The notes beneath the pieces are model-generated. The model ran no database searches, had not been told where the DNA came from, and worked only from the letters and a program-made list of their open reading frames with translations. Below are positions 23,762 through 30,613 of a stretch of DNA of 34,132 nt, piece by piece. Position numbers and translations under genes: made by a program. The first letter of the stretch is position 1, and every line of letters starts with the position of its first letter. The stretch is from Halonotius terrestris (GTDB taxonomy: Archaea > Halobacteriota > Halobacteria > Halobacteriales > Haloferacaceae), in the NCBI RefSeq assembly GCF_006861665.1, contig NZ_RKLU01000005.1, positions 111,145 to 145,276 on the forward strand. The letters are read 5' to 3'.

Positions 23762-25068
23762 CACAGGCGAACGACGTTGTCGGCCTCGTACTCGCTGGTC
23801 GCGTTGCGGGTGTCGAAGACGAGCGAGGATTCCGCGACGATCTCGTCAAGATCGAACACAGAGTGATCAGTGACGAGCAACACGCAGTCGGCTGCGGCGA
23901 GTCGCTGCGGCGTCAGCGGCACCGACTCGTAGGTCGTCTCACGCACGTCGAGCGTCGGGACATGTGGGTCGTGATACGTCACAGTCGATTCCCAGTCGGT
24001 CAGTTGGTCGATGATGTCGATAGCAGCCGATTCGCGGGTATCCGAGACATCCGGCTTGTAGGCGACACCGAGGACGAGGATATCGGCGTTCGACAGCGCG
24101 GTCCCACGAGTGTTGAGTTGTTTGACAACGCGGTCGACGACGTGGCCTGGCATCCCGCGGTTGACCGAATCGGCGTGCTCGATAAACGGCATATCGATCC
24201 CCTGTTGACCCGCCTTCCACGAGAGGAAGAACGGGTCGATGGGGATGCAGTGGCCGCCGAGCCCCGGTCCTGGATAGAACGGCATGAAGCCGAACGGTTT
24301 GGTCGCCGCCGCGTCGATCACGTTCCAGATGTTCACGTCGAGTTCGTGAGCGACCTGCGCGAGTTCGTTGATCAGCCCGATGTTGACCGCGCGGAACGTG
24401 TTTTCGAGCAACTTCACGAGTTCGGCTTCGGTGGCGGCGTCGACGCGGACCACCTCGTCGAAGACTGGCTGGTAGAGGGCGGCTGCGTGATCGCCACAGG
24501 CCTCGGTGATGCCGCCGAGGACCTTCGGAATGCTTGTCGGCTCATAGTCCTTGTTGCCCGGATCGATCCGCTCAGGTGAGAAGGCAACGTAGATGTCCTC
24601 GCCGAGTACGAGCCCGTTGTCAGTAAGGATGTCGCCGATGATCTCCGATGTTGCGCCGGGATACACCGTACTTTCGAGGATGATCGTACAGCCTTCGGGG
24701 ACGACGCCGGCGAGCCGTTCGACGGCGTCGATGACGAAGGAGAGATCAGGCGTCTCCGATTTGCCCAGCGGCGTCGGGACGCAGATCGAGACTGCGTCCA
24801 CGTCAGCAAGCGCGCTGTAGTCGGTGGTAAACGAGAGTCCTTCATCGACCGCGCCGGCGACCGCGTCGTCGGCGACATCGCTGATCGTTGATCGCCCACC
24901 CGACAGCTCGGCGACTTTGGTATCATCCACATCGACGCCGACGACTTCGTAGCCCGCGGCGTGCATCGCCAGCGACAGCGGGAGCCCGACGTAGCCGAGG
25001 CCGACGACGCCGACGCGGGGCTGGGTGGTCGCCGTCGCCGTACTGCTGGCGGCAGACGTTCGGCTCAC
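23761..25068 (-). CDS. UDP-N-acetylglucosamine 6-dehydrogenase (WbpA-like)
   Basis: A 435-residue nucleotide-sugar dehydrogenase. The NAD motif is VGVVGLGYVGLP (19-30), with VDVDDTKV after strand 2. The segment FSPERIDPGNK is followed by the central helix region LLENTFRAVNIGLINELA. The catalytic Cys274 lies in KPFGFMPFYPGPGLGGHCIPIDPFFLSWKA, a close match to WbpA-type UDP-GlcNAc dehydrogenases. Those make UDP-GlcNAcA using two NAD+. The start is GTG at 25068 with a Shine-Dalgarno GGGAGG just upstream (minus strand), so the transcript has a leader; the promoter is likely CTATACTAAACC near 25210. It probably begins the GlcNAc-uronic acid pathway and is coupled to the GT4 gene. Confidence 0.93.
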   Translation of the reverse strand: MSRTSAASSTATATTQPRVGVVGLGYVGLPLSLAMHAAGYEVVGVDVDDTKVAELSGGRSTISDVADDAVAGAVDEGLSFTTDYSALADVDAVSICVPTPLGKSETPDLSFVIDAVERLAGVVPEGCTIILESTVYPGATSEIIGDILTDNGLVLGEDIYVAFSPERIDPGNKDYEPTSIPKVLGGITEACGDHAAALYQPVFDEVVRVDAATEAELVKLLENTFRAVNIGLINELAQVAHELDVNIWNVIDAAATKPFGFMPFYPGPGLGGHCIPIDPFFLSWKAGQQGIDMPFIEHADSVNRGMPGHVVDRVVKQLNTRGTALSNADILVLGVAYKPDVSDTRESAAIDIIDQLTDWESTVTYHDPHVPTLDVRETTYESVPLTPQRLAAADCVLLVTDHSVFDLDEIVAESSLVFDTRNATSEYEADNVVRL

Positions 25069-25356
25069 CGCTGCCCTCCCATTGCTCGGTACTGCGGTGG
25101 ATCACCGTTCTCAGCAGCGGCTCGTGAGTTGGGAGGCAGTGTCCAGACACCAGACGGCAAACCGACGAACGAAGCGGGATTCACACCTTCGACGACCACG
25201 GCTGCGGGGTTTAGTATAGAGTCGCTACGGGCAGGTGGTGTCTCTCTCCCGAGTTAGCCATCAACGCTACACACCTCGTTGCGCTCGATCGGTGCCGGCC
25301 GTTTGAAGCGTCCAGTTATCGCCGCATATTCCGGTTTTGGCATCCACAATTCCACC
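25069..25356. other. Divergent intergenic region upstream of the WbpA-like gene
   Basis: No gene is visible. On the minus strand it holds the Shine-Dalgarno (complement of 25073-25080) and a TATA-like CTATACTAAACC at about 25209-25220 serving the WbpA-like gene. It ends at the palindrome before the 25403 gene. Confidence 0.5.
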
Positions 25357-25373
25357 GGTATGCGATCCATACC
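25357..25373. promoter_or_regulatory. 17-bp palindromic operator candidate at the 25403 promoter
   Basis: GGTATGCGATCCATACC has perfect 6-bp arms GGTATG/CATACC. It is centred 38 bp before the ATG at 25403 and so overlaps the expected TATA position. It is the third GTAT-N7-ATAC site, closest in arms to that at 15159-15175. Confidence 0.55.
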
Positions 25374-25402
25374 TTTGCAGCCAACACCCGTTGCACACGC
25401 AA

Positions 25403-26692
25403 ATGCAGTCGGACACTTCATCGTTCGTTCAGCGAGTCCGTCGTCGCGTTCGCCAGACGAGCCAAGAGAGCCAGTCACCACGGCGACACCGTCGGTTCAG
25501 ACGCCTGCCGCCCGCGATCACACCGATCACGGCGCGCGATCTCGTTGCCGGCATCGCAGGGTACCGCCGCGGTACCGGCCGCGAAGCGTTCCAGCGCGAG
25601 ATCGGCTCGACGCTCGGTGCAGATTCAACGGCGACCTACACCTCCTTCAGGCGCGCACTCGGTGCCTGTCTGGGGACGATGGCCGAGGCTGCCCGCGGTG
25701 ACGAGACGGATATCCTGATTCCGGCGTTCTGTAGCTCGGATTACCCCGATGCCATCGAAGGTGCTGGACTGACAGCCAGTCGCTACGACATCGATCCCGA
25801 GTCGCTGTCACTGGATATGGATTCGCTGGCGGCACTCCCGACCGAGAACGCGCTGGCAGTCGTCGTCATCAACGTCTTGGGCTACGGCTCGGAGATGGAC
25901 CGGATCGCGGCCTACTGCCGGGAGCACGATATCTATCTGATCGAAGCACTGGGCTACGCCTACGGCGCGTCCTACGACAGCGACCACCTCGGCACGTTCG
26001 GCGACTGCTCAGTGCTGAATTTCCAGCAGGGCAAGCCGATCCCGATCGGCGGCGGGATGGTCGTCTCCCGGAACTCCGAGCTACAATTCAGTGACGAGGG
26101 ACGGCCGGCGGTCGACCCGAACATCGGAACGATGGCCGGCTACGCGGCCCTGTCGCATCCGCGACCCTATGCCTGCTACTCGTTGGCGACCCGCTGGCTG
26201 GAGAAACTGGACGCAGCACCCGAGGACGTTAGCACACATCCGGAATCCAAGTTCGGCGTCCCCTACGAGCCGCCGTTTGCGACGCTGTCGAATTTTCACG
26301 GTACAGTCGGCCGGCGCGTCCTCGATCACCTCCCCGAGCATCGACGCCAGCGGGCGGAGACAGCGGAGGTGTACGCTACAGAGTTAGCCGACTGCCCGCA
26401 CGTGCGACAGCTTCAGCCCGTCGCGGGGCTTTCGAACCACCAGCACGTCAGATACCCGCTCGTCGTTGACGACATTGAGATCCGAGCCGAAATTCGGGAC
26501 GGGCTGGCGGCCGTCGGCGTCGAAACGGCCGTCCTCTACGACTGGCCGCCGCTGTCGGCTGACGAGTTTCCCGGCGCGGCACAGCTCCAAGACGAGATTG
26601 TTACGCTCCCGACGCATCCCTACGTCGATGCGGCTGATCGCCAGCTGATCGTTGACACCGTTCGTGATATCGCAGTATCGGTCGGTGGCTGA
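25403..26692 (+). CDS. Atypical DegT/DnrJ-fold aminotransferase-like protein
   Basis: A 429-residue DegT-fold protein. An Arg-rich N-terminal extension (1-35) precedes the large domain: FRRALGACLGTMAEA, ILIPAFCSSDYPDAIE, VVINVLGYGSEMDRI, then IEALGYAYGAS at 180-190 and LNFQQGKPIPIGGGMVV with Lys211 in the Schiff-base position. In ordinary members the first motif is EDAAQAHG; here the PLP-ring Asp is Ala182 and the Gln is Tyr185, although the Lys remains. The small domain (SNFHGTVGRRVLDHLPEHR onward) is normal. It may be an altered PLP enzyme or a non-catalytic paralogue. The ATG at 25403 was chosen over an upstream in-frame start. It is monocistronic, with a palindrome at its promoter. Confidence 0.83.
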   Translation: MQSDTSSFVQRVRRRVRQTSQESQSPRRHRRFRRLPPAITPITARDLVAGIAGYRRGTGREAFQREIGSTLGADSTATYTSFRRALGACLGTMAEAARGDETDILIPAFCSSDYPDAIEGAGLTASRYDIDPESLSLDMDSLAALPTENALAVVVINVLGYGSEMDRIAAYCREHDIYLIEALGYAYGASYDSDHLGTFGDCSVLNFQQGKPIPIGGGMVVSRNSELQFSDEGRPAVDPNIGTMAGYAALSHPRPYACYSLATRWLEKLDAAPEDVSTHPESKFGVPYEPPFATLSNFHGTVGRRVLDHLPEHRRQRAETAEVYATELADCPHVRQLQPVAGLSNHQHVRYPLVVDDIEIRAEIRDGLAAVGVETAVLYDWPPLSADEFPGAAQLQDEIVTLPTHPYVDAADRQLIVDTVRDIAVSVGG

Positions 26693-26752
26693 GAACAGGA
26701 CTGCTATTCGTCATCGTTTGCAGCAGCTAAGCTCGGCTTATCTCGGGTAGTG

Positions 26753-26761
26753 CGCATATAG
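26753..26761 (+). promoter_or_regulatory. TATA-like box before the exported protein at 26792
   Basis: GCATATAGC lies about 35 bp before the ATG, in the 99-bp gap after the aminotransferase-like gene. The distance is slightly long for a leaderless start. Confidence 0.35.
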
Positions 26762-26791
26762 CTAATCGCCCTCGACGCCTGCTGATACTGG

Positions 26792-27412
26792 ATGAAAGAT
26801 ACGAACAAAGCTACCGACAACGACACCACCCGCCGCAGCGTCCTGCGAACGCTCGGCGTCGGCACCACCGCACTGCTCGGCGTGGGGTCGCTTTCGGGCT
26901 CGGCTGCCGCGTGGGAACGCAACGATATCGATTTCAAAGGCTGCAGCGAGGTCTGGATCATCGTCGCACCGAGCGATATCGATCCCTCGATCTACGATCC
27001 GCCAACCGTCGCTCATGTCATCGTTGCGACCGCCGATGGCACGCTTGAGTGCCGGCTTCAAGAGTTCACGCCGGAGACGACGACAACGATCCCGGGTCGC
27101 TACGGCGACGCGCCAGTGTTGAAGTACGCGCCGCCGTCAGGCGAGAAGGTACTCGGCGTCATCATCTACAACTACTCGGACACGGCGGACCGCTTCGAGC
27201 GCACCTCGCCGCTGACACTGAATCCCCACCGCTGTGCGAACACGCCGGGGACGCCCGATCCGACCAAGGCCCCGTGTGCGGACAATACCTACCTCTCGAC
27301 GGAGGATATCCAAACCGGTCCGGGGCGGAGCAACGGCGGCGGAGGTGGGCCACCAGAGCGCACGAAGGAAACCTCTCGTGATACCAGAAACGGACGCGAC
27401 CTGAACCGGTAA
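26792..27412 (+). CDS. Tat-exported protein of unknown function
   Basis: A 206-residue protein with a clear Tat signal (TTRRSVLRTLGVGTTALLGVGSL, about 13-35, cleavage probably after SGSAAA). The mature part has a beta-rich region (FKGCSEVWIIVAPSDIDPSIYDPPTVAHVIVATADG), a GRYGDAPVLKYAPPSGEKVLGVIIYNYSD segment and a Cys pair (NPHRCANTPGTPDPTKAPCADN). A Gly-rich low-complexity C-terminus carries a PGRSNGGGGG linker and ends very basic and polar. It looks like a secreted haloarchaeal protein, perhaps bound to the surface layer. I do not recognise the family. It lies between sugar-metabolism genes, so a link to the glycan is possible but unproven. Confidence 0.75.
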   Translation: MKDTNKATDNDTTRRSVLRTLGVGTTALLGVGSLSGSAAAWERNDIDFKGCSEVWIIVAPSDIDPSIYDPPTVAHVIVATADGTLECRLQEFTPETTTTIPGRYGDAPVLKYAPPSGEKVLGVIIYNYSDTADRFERTSPLTLNPHRCANTPGTPDPTKAPCADNTYLSTEDIQTGPGRSNGGGGGPPERTKETSRDTRNGRDLNR

Positions 27413-27762
27413 TTGCTACGTTCCGGGTTTGGGACTCGTTGGTAGGGATATTCATACCCTATCATACCGGCGTTTCAGCGGCTATATCGGACGATTCGTG
27501 GAAAGTGTCGATAGCGGCCGGGCACCCCGTGACTACGGACTGCTTATCGCGTGAACGGTGGTGATAACAATGCGGTCACGGACGAGACGGGAACTGTGTT
27601 CAACCGAGAGATCGAATACCACCGCCTTACTGCCTCCCAGTCGGGTGATTACCGCCGAGTAACACGGCCTTACAGCGATCACCCCGACCGGAATCGGCTA
27701 CAATCAGCCCGTACAGCTTCGGTGCGACCGCGCGAGCAGTCACAGGAGCGACGCCACGACGC
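27413..27762. other. 350-bp intergenic region before the Gfo/Idh/MocA gene
   Basis: I see no convincing gene. A GTG-started frame (27551-27766, 71 residues) ends at an ATGA overlap with the next gene but has weak composition. TATA-like CTATATCGG occurs near 27482. Direct CATACC repeats occur at 27453-27468, preceded by GGTAGGGATA, vaguely like the palindromic operators but with a different spacing. Confidence 0.4.
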
Positions 27763-28749
27763 ATGAGTGATCGACCTCCCGCCACCGACACACTCGCGGC
27801 CGGCGTCATCGGCGTCGGCTCGATGGGCCGCCACCACGCACGCGTCTACAGCGAGCTCCCCGACGTGGAACTCGTCGGCGTCACCGACGTCGATACCGCC
27901 GCCGCCGAATCGGTCGCCGCGGAGTACGGTACGCAGGCGATGAGCCGCGAGGAACTCCTCGCCGCCGCCGACATCGTCTCGATCGCGGTCCCGACGCCGT
28001 ACCACTACGAGACCGCGGTCGCCTGCATCGACAACGACGTTGACATCCTCATCGAGAAACCGTTCGTCGAGAAACTCGACCAGGGACGGGACCTCGCCGA
28101 ACGCGCACGCGAGGCCGGCGTCACCTTGCAGGTCGGCCACATCGAGCGGTTCAACCCCGCGACGAGCGTCCTCAGCGAGATCGTTCCGGACCTCGATATC
28201 GTCGCTATCGACATCGACCGCCTCGGCCCGCCGGTCGACCGCGGCGGCGACGACAGCGTTGTGATGGACCTGATGATCCACGACATCGACATCCTCCTCT
28301 CGCTGGTCGATGGCGACATCGACTCGATGTCGGCCGCCGCCCGCGATGAAGGCCACGCGAACGTCCAGTTCGAGTTCGACGACGGAGCTATCGCGTCGCT
28401 GACTGCCAGTCGGCTCACTCAACAGAAGGTCCGCCAGCTCTCGGTCACGGCGGAATCCTGCCGGGTGAACGTCGACTTCATCAGCCAGACCGTCGAGATC
28501 CACCGCCACTCGATGCCGGAATACATCGAGTCCAACGGCGACATCCGATTCCGCCACGAGAGCGTCGTCGAACGCCCCATCGTCGACAACGGCGAACCGC
28601 TGAAGGCCGAACTCGCGGCGTTCGTCACCTCCGCCCGCGAGGGTAGCGAGCCGGTCGTCACCGCCGAAGACGGGCTTCGCGTCCTGGCGGTCGCAAACGA
28701 GATCGAGGCCCTGACCGAGCCGACCGAACGGATGGTGCCCCAGCAATGA
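27763..28749 (+). CDS. Gfo/Idh/MocA oxidoreductase (WbpB/WlbA-like)
   Basis: A 328-residue NAD(P)-dependent dehydrogenase. Its nucleotide-binding motif is AGVIGVGSMGRHHARVYSEL (from residue 13), and the conserved EKP motif is IEKPFVEKL (Lys99). It continues with VGHIERFNPA and the C-terminal alpha/beta domain VMDLMIHDIDILLSLVDG, which carries the catalytic His. HIERFNPA and MDLMIHDID are seen in UDP-GlcNAcA 3-dehydrogenases of the WbpB/WlbA class. Its stop overlaps the start of the nucleotide-sugar dehydrogenase by 4 bp, so the pair is coupled. Likely reaction: oxidation of C3 of a UDP-uronic acid before amination by the DegT aminotransferase at 5000-6094. Confidence 0.9.
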   Translation: MSDRPPATDTLAAGVIGVGSMGRHHARVYSELPDVELVGVTDVDTAAAESVAAEYGTQAMSREELLAAADIVSIAVPTPYHYETAVACIDNDVDILIEKPFVEKLDQGRDLAERAREAGVTLQVGHIERFNPATSVLSEIVPDLDIVAIDIDRLGPPVDRGGDDSVVMDLMIHDIDILLSLVDGDIDSMSAAARDEGHANVQFEFDDGAIASLTASRLTQQKVRQLSVTAESCRVNVDFISQTVEIHRHSMPEYIESNGDIRFRHESVVERPIVDNGEPLKAELAAFVTSAREGSEPVVTAEDGLRVLAVANEIEALTEPTERMVPQQ

Positions 28750-30152
28750 GCCAGCAACTCGATCACGGCGCGGGCCTCTACGGCACGGAGCTATCGGAGC
28801 CCGCCCAACGCGAGGCGTTTACCAACGGCGACGTACCGGTCGCCGTCTACGGCCTCGGGAAGATGGGTCTCCCGCTGGCGGCGGTCTACGCCGACGTTTC
28901 CGGCAACACCATCGGCGTCGACATCGACGAGGAAGTCGTCGAGACGGTCAATCGCGGCGAGTGCCACGTCAAACGCGAACCCGGCCTCGCGGACCTCGTC
29001 AGCGAGACGGTCGCCGACGGTTCGCTACGAGCGACAACGGACGCGACAGCCGCCGCTGCGGACGCGGCAGTACACGTCCTGATGGTCCCGACGCTGCTGA
29101 CCGACGAGCAGGAACCGGATCTGTCGATCCTGACGGCTGCCGTCGAGTCAATCGGCGCGGGCCTCTCGCCGGGCGATCTCGTGATCGTCGAATCGACGGT
29201 CCCGCCGCGAACGACTGTCGACCACGTCGTCCCGCGGCTGGCCGAGGTCAGCGGGCTCGACCCGGACGAATTCGGCGTCGCCGCCTGCCCCGAGCGAACC
29301 GTCAGCGGCGAAGCACTCCAAGATATTCGCGGTACGCACCCGAAGGTTGTCGGCGGTGTCGACAGCGAGAGCGGTCGTGTCGCCGCCTTGCTCTACGGCG
29401 AACTCAGCGACAACGAAATCATCGAAACCTCGGATGCGACGATCGCGGAGGCCGTCAAGGTCTTCGAGGGCGTCTACCGCGACGTGAACATCGCCCTGGC
29501 GAACCAGTTGGCGACGTACGCTGAGGCGATGGACGCCGACGTGACCGAGGCGATCGACGTTGCCAACACCCAGCCGTTCTGTGAGATCCACGACCCTGGC
29601 CCGGGTGTCGGCGGCCACTGTATCCCCGTCTACCCGTACTTCCTCACCGGCGCGTTCGATGTCGACGACGACCTGCTGCCGACCGCCCGCGCGGTAAACG
29701 ACGGGATGGCCGACTACACGGTGTCGATGCTGGAGGCGATCCTCGCGGCTCACGGTGTCGATCGCGACGATCCGACGGTCCTCCTCCTTGGCCTGACCTA
29801 CAAAGCCAACATCGAGGAACTGCGGAACGCGCCGTCGCTGCCGATTGCCAGCCACCTCCGAGAGACGGGTGTGAAAGTCCTCGGCGTCGATCCGATGATC
29901 GACAGCGACGACTGGGGCGACCTCGACGACATCGAGCGTGTCGATCTCGCCGACGCGACGGCACAGCAGGCCGACGCCGTCGTCGTCGTGACACCACACG
30001 AAGAGTTCGCGGCCCTCGATTGGGATGCCTTCGACGCGCCGATCCTCGACGGCCGCGGCTCGATCGACGCCGACGCTACCGACGCGCCGATTTACCGAAT
30101 CGGCGGCGTCTGGCCGAACGTCCCTGCCGACCACGGGAGCAACCATGAGTAA
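28746..30152 (+). CDS. Nucleotide-sugar dehydrogenase (WecC/UDP-ManNAc dehydrogenase-like)
   Basis: A 468-residue dehydrogenase with a 30-residue N-terminal extension. The NAD motif is VAVYGLGKMGLPLA (33-46). ESTVPPRTTVDHV and ACPERTVSG precede the catalytic Cys291 in PFCEIHDPGPGVGGHCIPVYPYF. The PGVGGHCIPV form with IHDPGPG is typical of WecC-like UDP-ManNAc dehydrogenases and distinct from the WbpA-like enzyme at 23761. Two dehydrogenases of different subtype suggest two uronic acids. Its stop TAA overlaps the following small gene by 8 bp, and it overlaps the Gfo/Idh/MocA gene. UDP-glucose cannot be excluded as the substrate. Confidence 0.92.
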   Translation: MSQQLDHGAGLYGTELSEPAQREAFTNGDVPVAVYGLGKMGLPLAAVYADVSGNTIGVDIDEEVVETVNRGECHVKREPGLADLVSETVADGSLRATTDATAAAADAAVHVLMVPTLLTDEQEPDLSILTAAVESIGAGLSPGDLVIVESTVPPRTTVDHVVPRLAEVSGLDPDEFGVAACPERTVSGEALQDIRGTHPKVVGGVDSESGRVAALLYGELSDNEIIETSDATIAEAVKVFEGVYRDVNIALANQLATYAEAMDADVTEAIDVANTQPFCEIHDPGPGVGGHCIPVYPYFLTGAFDVDDDLLPTARAVNDGMADYTVSMLEAILAAHGVDRDDPTVLLLGLTYKANIEELRNAPSLPIASHLRETGVKVLGVDPMIDSDDWGDLDDIERVDLADATAQQADAVVVVTPHEEFAALDWDAFDAPILDGRGSIDADATDAPIYRIGGVWPNVPADHGSNHE

Positions 30153-30435
30153 CCGAAATCTCAGCCCCACCGACGGACCGAGTGCGGACAGTGATCCGGC
30201 CGCTGGCCGGCAGCTCCGGCTCGCAGAGCATCTCAGCTCACGGATCGAACAGCGGCTGCCCGGCACGGAGTTCGACTCCGTTGAAGAGTACGTCACCTTC
30301 GTGATGGAGTCCGTCCTCCGCGAGATCGACGAACAGATCGATGAACAGGACGACGCGGGACACGATGCGAGTGACCGCGAGTACGATGACACGGAGGCGA
30401 TGCAGGATCGACTCGAATCGCTCGGCTATTTGTAA
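30145..30435 (+). CDS. Small acidic protein with a sulfatase-tail-like C-terminus
   Basis: A 96-residue protein cotranscribed with the dehydrogenase (8-bp overlap). An N-terminal polar segment is followed by a helical region LRLAEHLSSRIEQRLPGTEFDSVEEYVTFVMESVLREIDEQ, then an acidic stretch and the end MQDRLESLGYL. The last residues (RL-x-x-LGYL) resemble the C-terminal tail of many sulfatases and alkaline-phosphatase-fold proteins. The FDSVEEYVTFVMESVL segment resembles small ribbon-helix-helix-type or sulfate-metabolism-associated proteins. No catalytic site is visible, so it is probably an accessory or regulator. It could be tied to sulfated uronic acids, which occur in haloarchaeal glycans; that link is inference. 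Confidence 0.65.
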   Translation: MSNRNLSPTDGPSADSDPAAGRQLRLAEHLSSRIEQRLPGTEFDSVEEYVTFVMESVLREIDEQIDEQDDAGHDASDREYDDTEAMQDRLESLGYL

Positions 30436-30613
30436 CTCTGGCTCTCGGCTCAGTTCGCTGTAACAGCTGTCGACACCGATCTCCTGTGGGAAAGCTTGAA
30501 CCGTATTCTTCCGTCAATAGTCGTTAGGACGGTATCTAACCGCATCTCGACCTGTGTCCAACCTACCGACGAGAGCAGTGATCAAAACAACTCCCGCAAG
30601 CTGACTATCTGTC
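30436..30613. other. Intergenic region between convergent genes
   Basis: This 178-bp gap lies between the stop of the small acidic gene and the stop of the epimerase. No gene and no strong hairpin is visible; short T- and A-tracts (AAAACAACTCC) occur near the epimerase end. Confidence 0.5.

Noticed and set aside
27441-27468. GGTA...TACC-like inverted repeat before the Gfo/Idh/MocA gene, as a fourth operator
   Set aside because: The spacing is one base longer than in the three GTAT-N7-ATAC sites and the half-site is incomplete; it lies about 300 bp from the gene start.
27551-27766. A 71-codon GTG frame ending in an ATGA overlap with the Gfo/Idh/MocA gene
   Set aside because: Considered as a third leader ORF, but its start has no clear promoter spacing and its composition is weak. 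Left as unresolved intergenic DNA.
27679-28746. A 355-codon minus-strand frame opposite the Gfo/Idh/MocA gene
   Set aside because: The plus-strand protein has the full motif set and overlaps neighbours correctly; this frame has none.
29148-30392. A 414-codon minus-strand frame opposite the dehydrogenase
   Set aside because: It spans two real genes on the other strand and lacks any domain.
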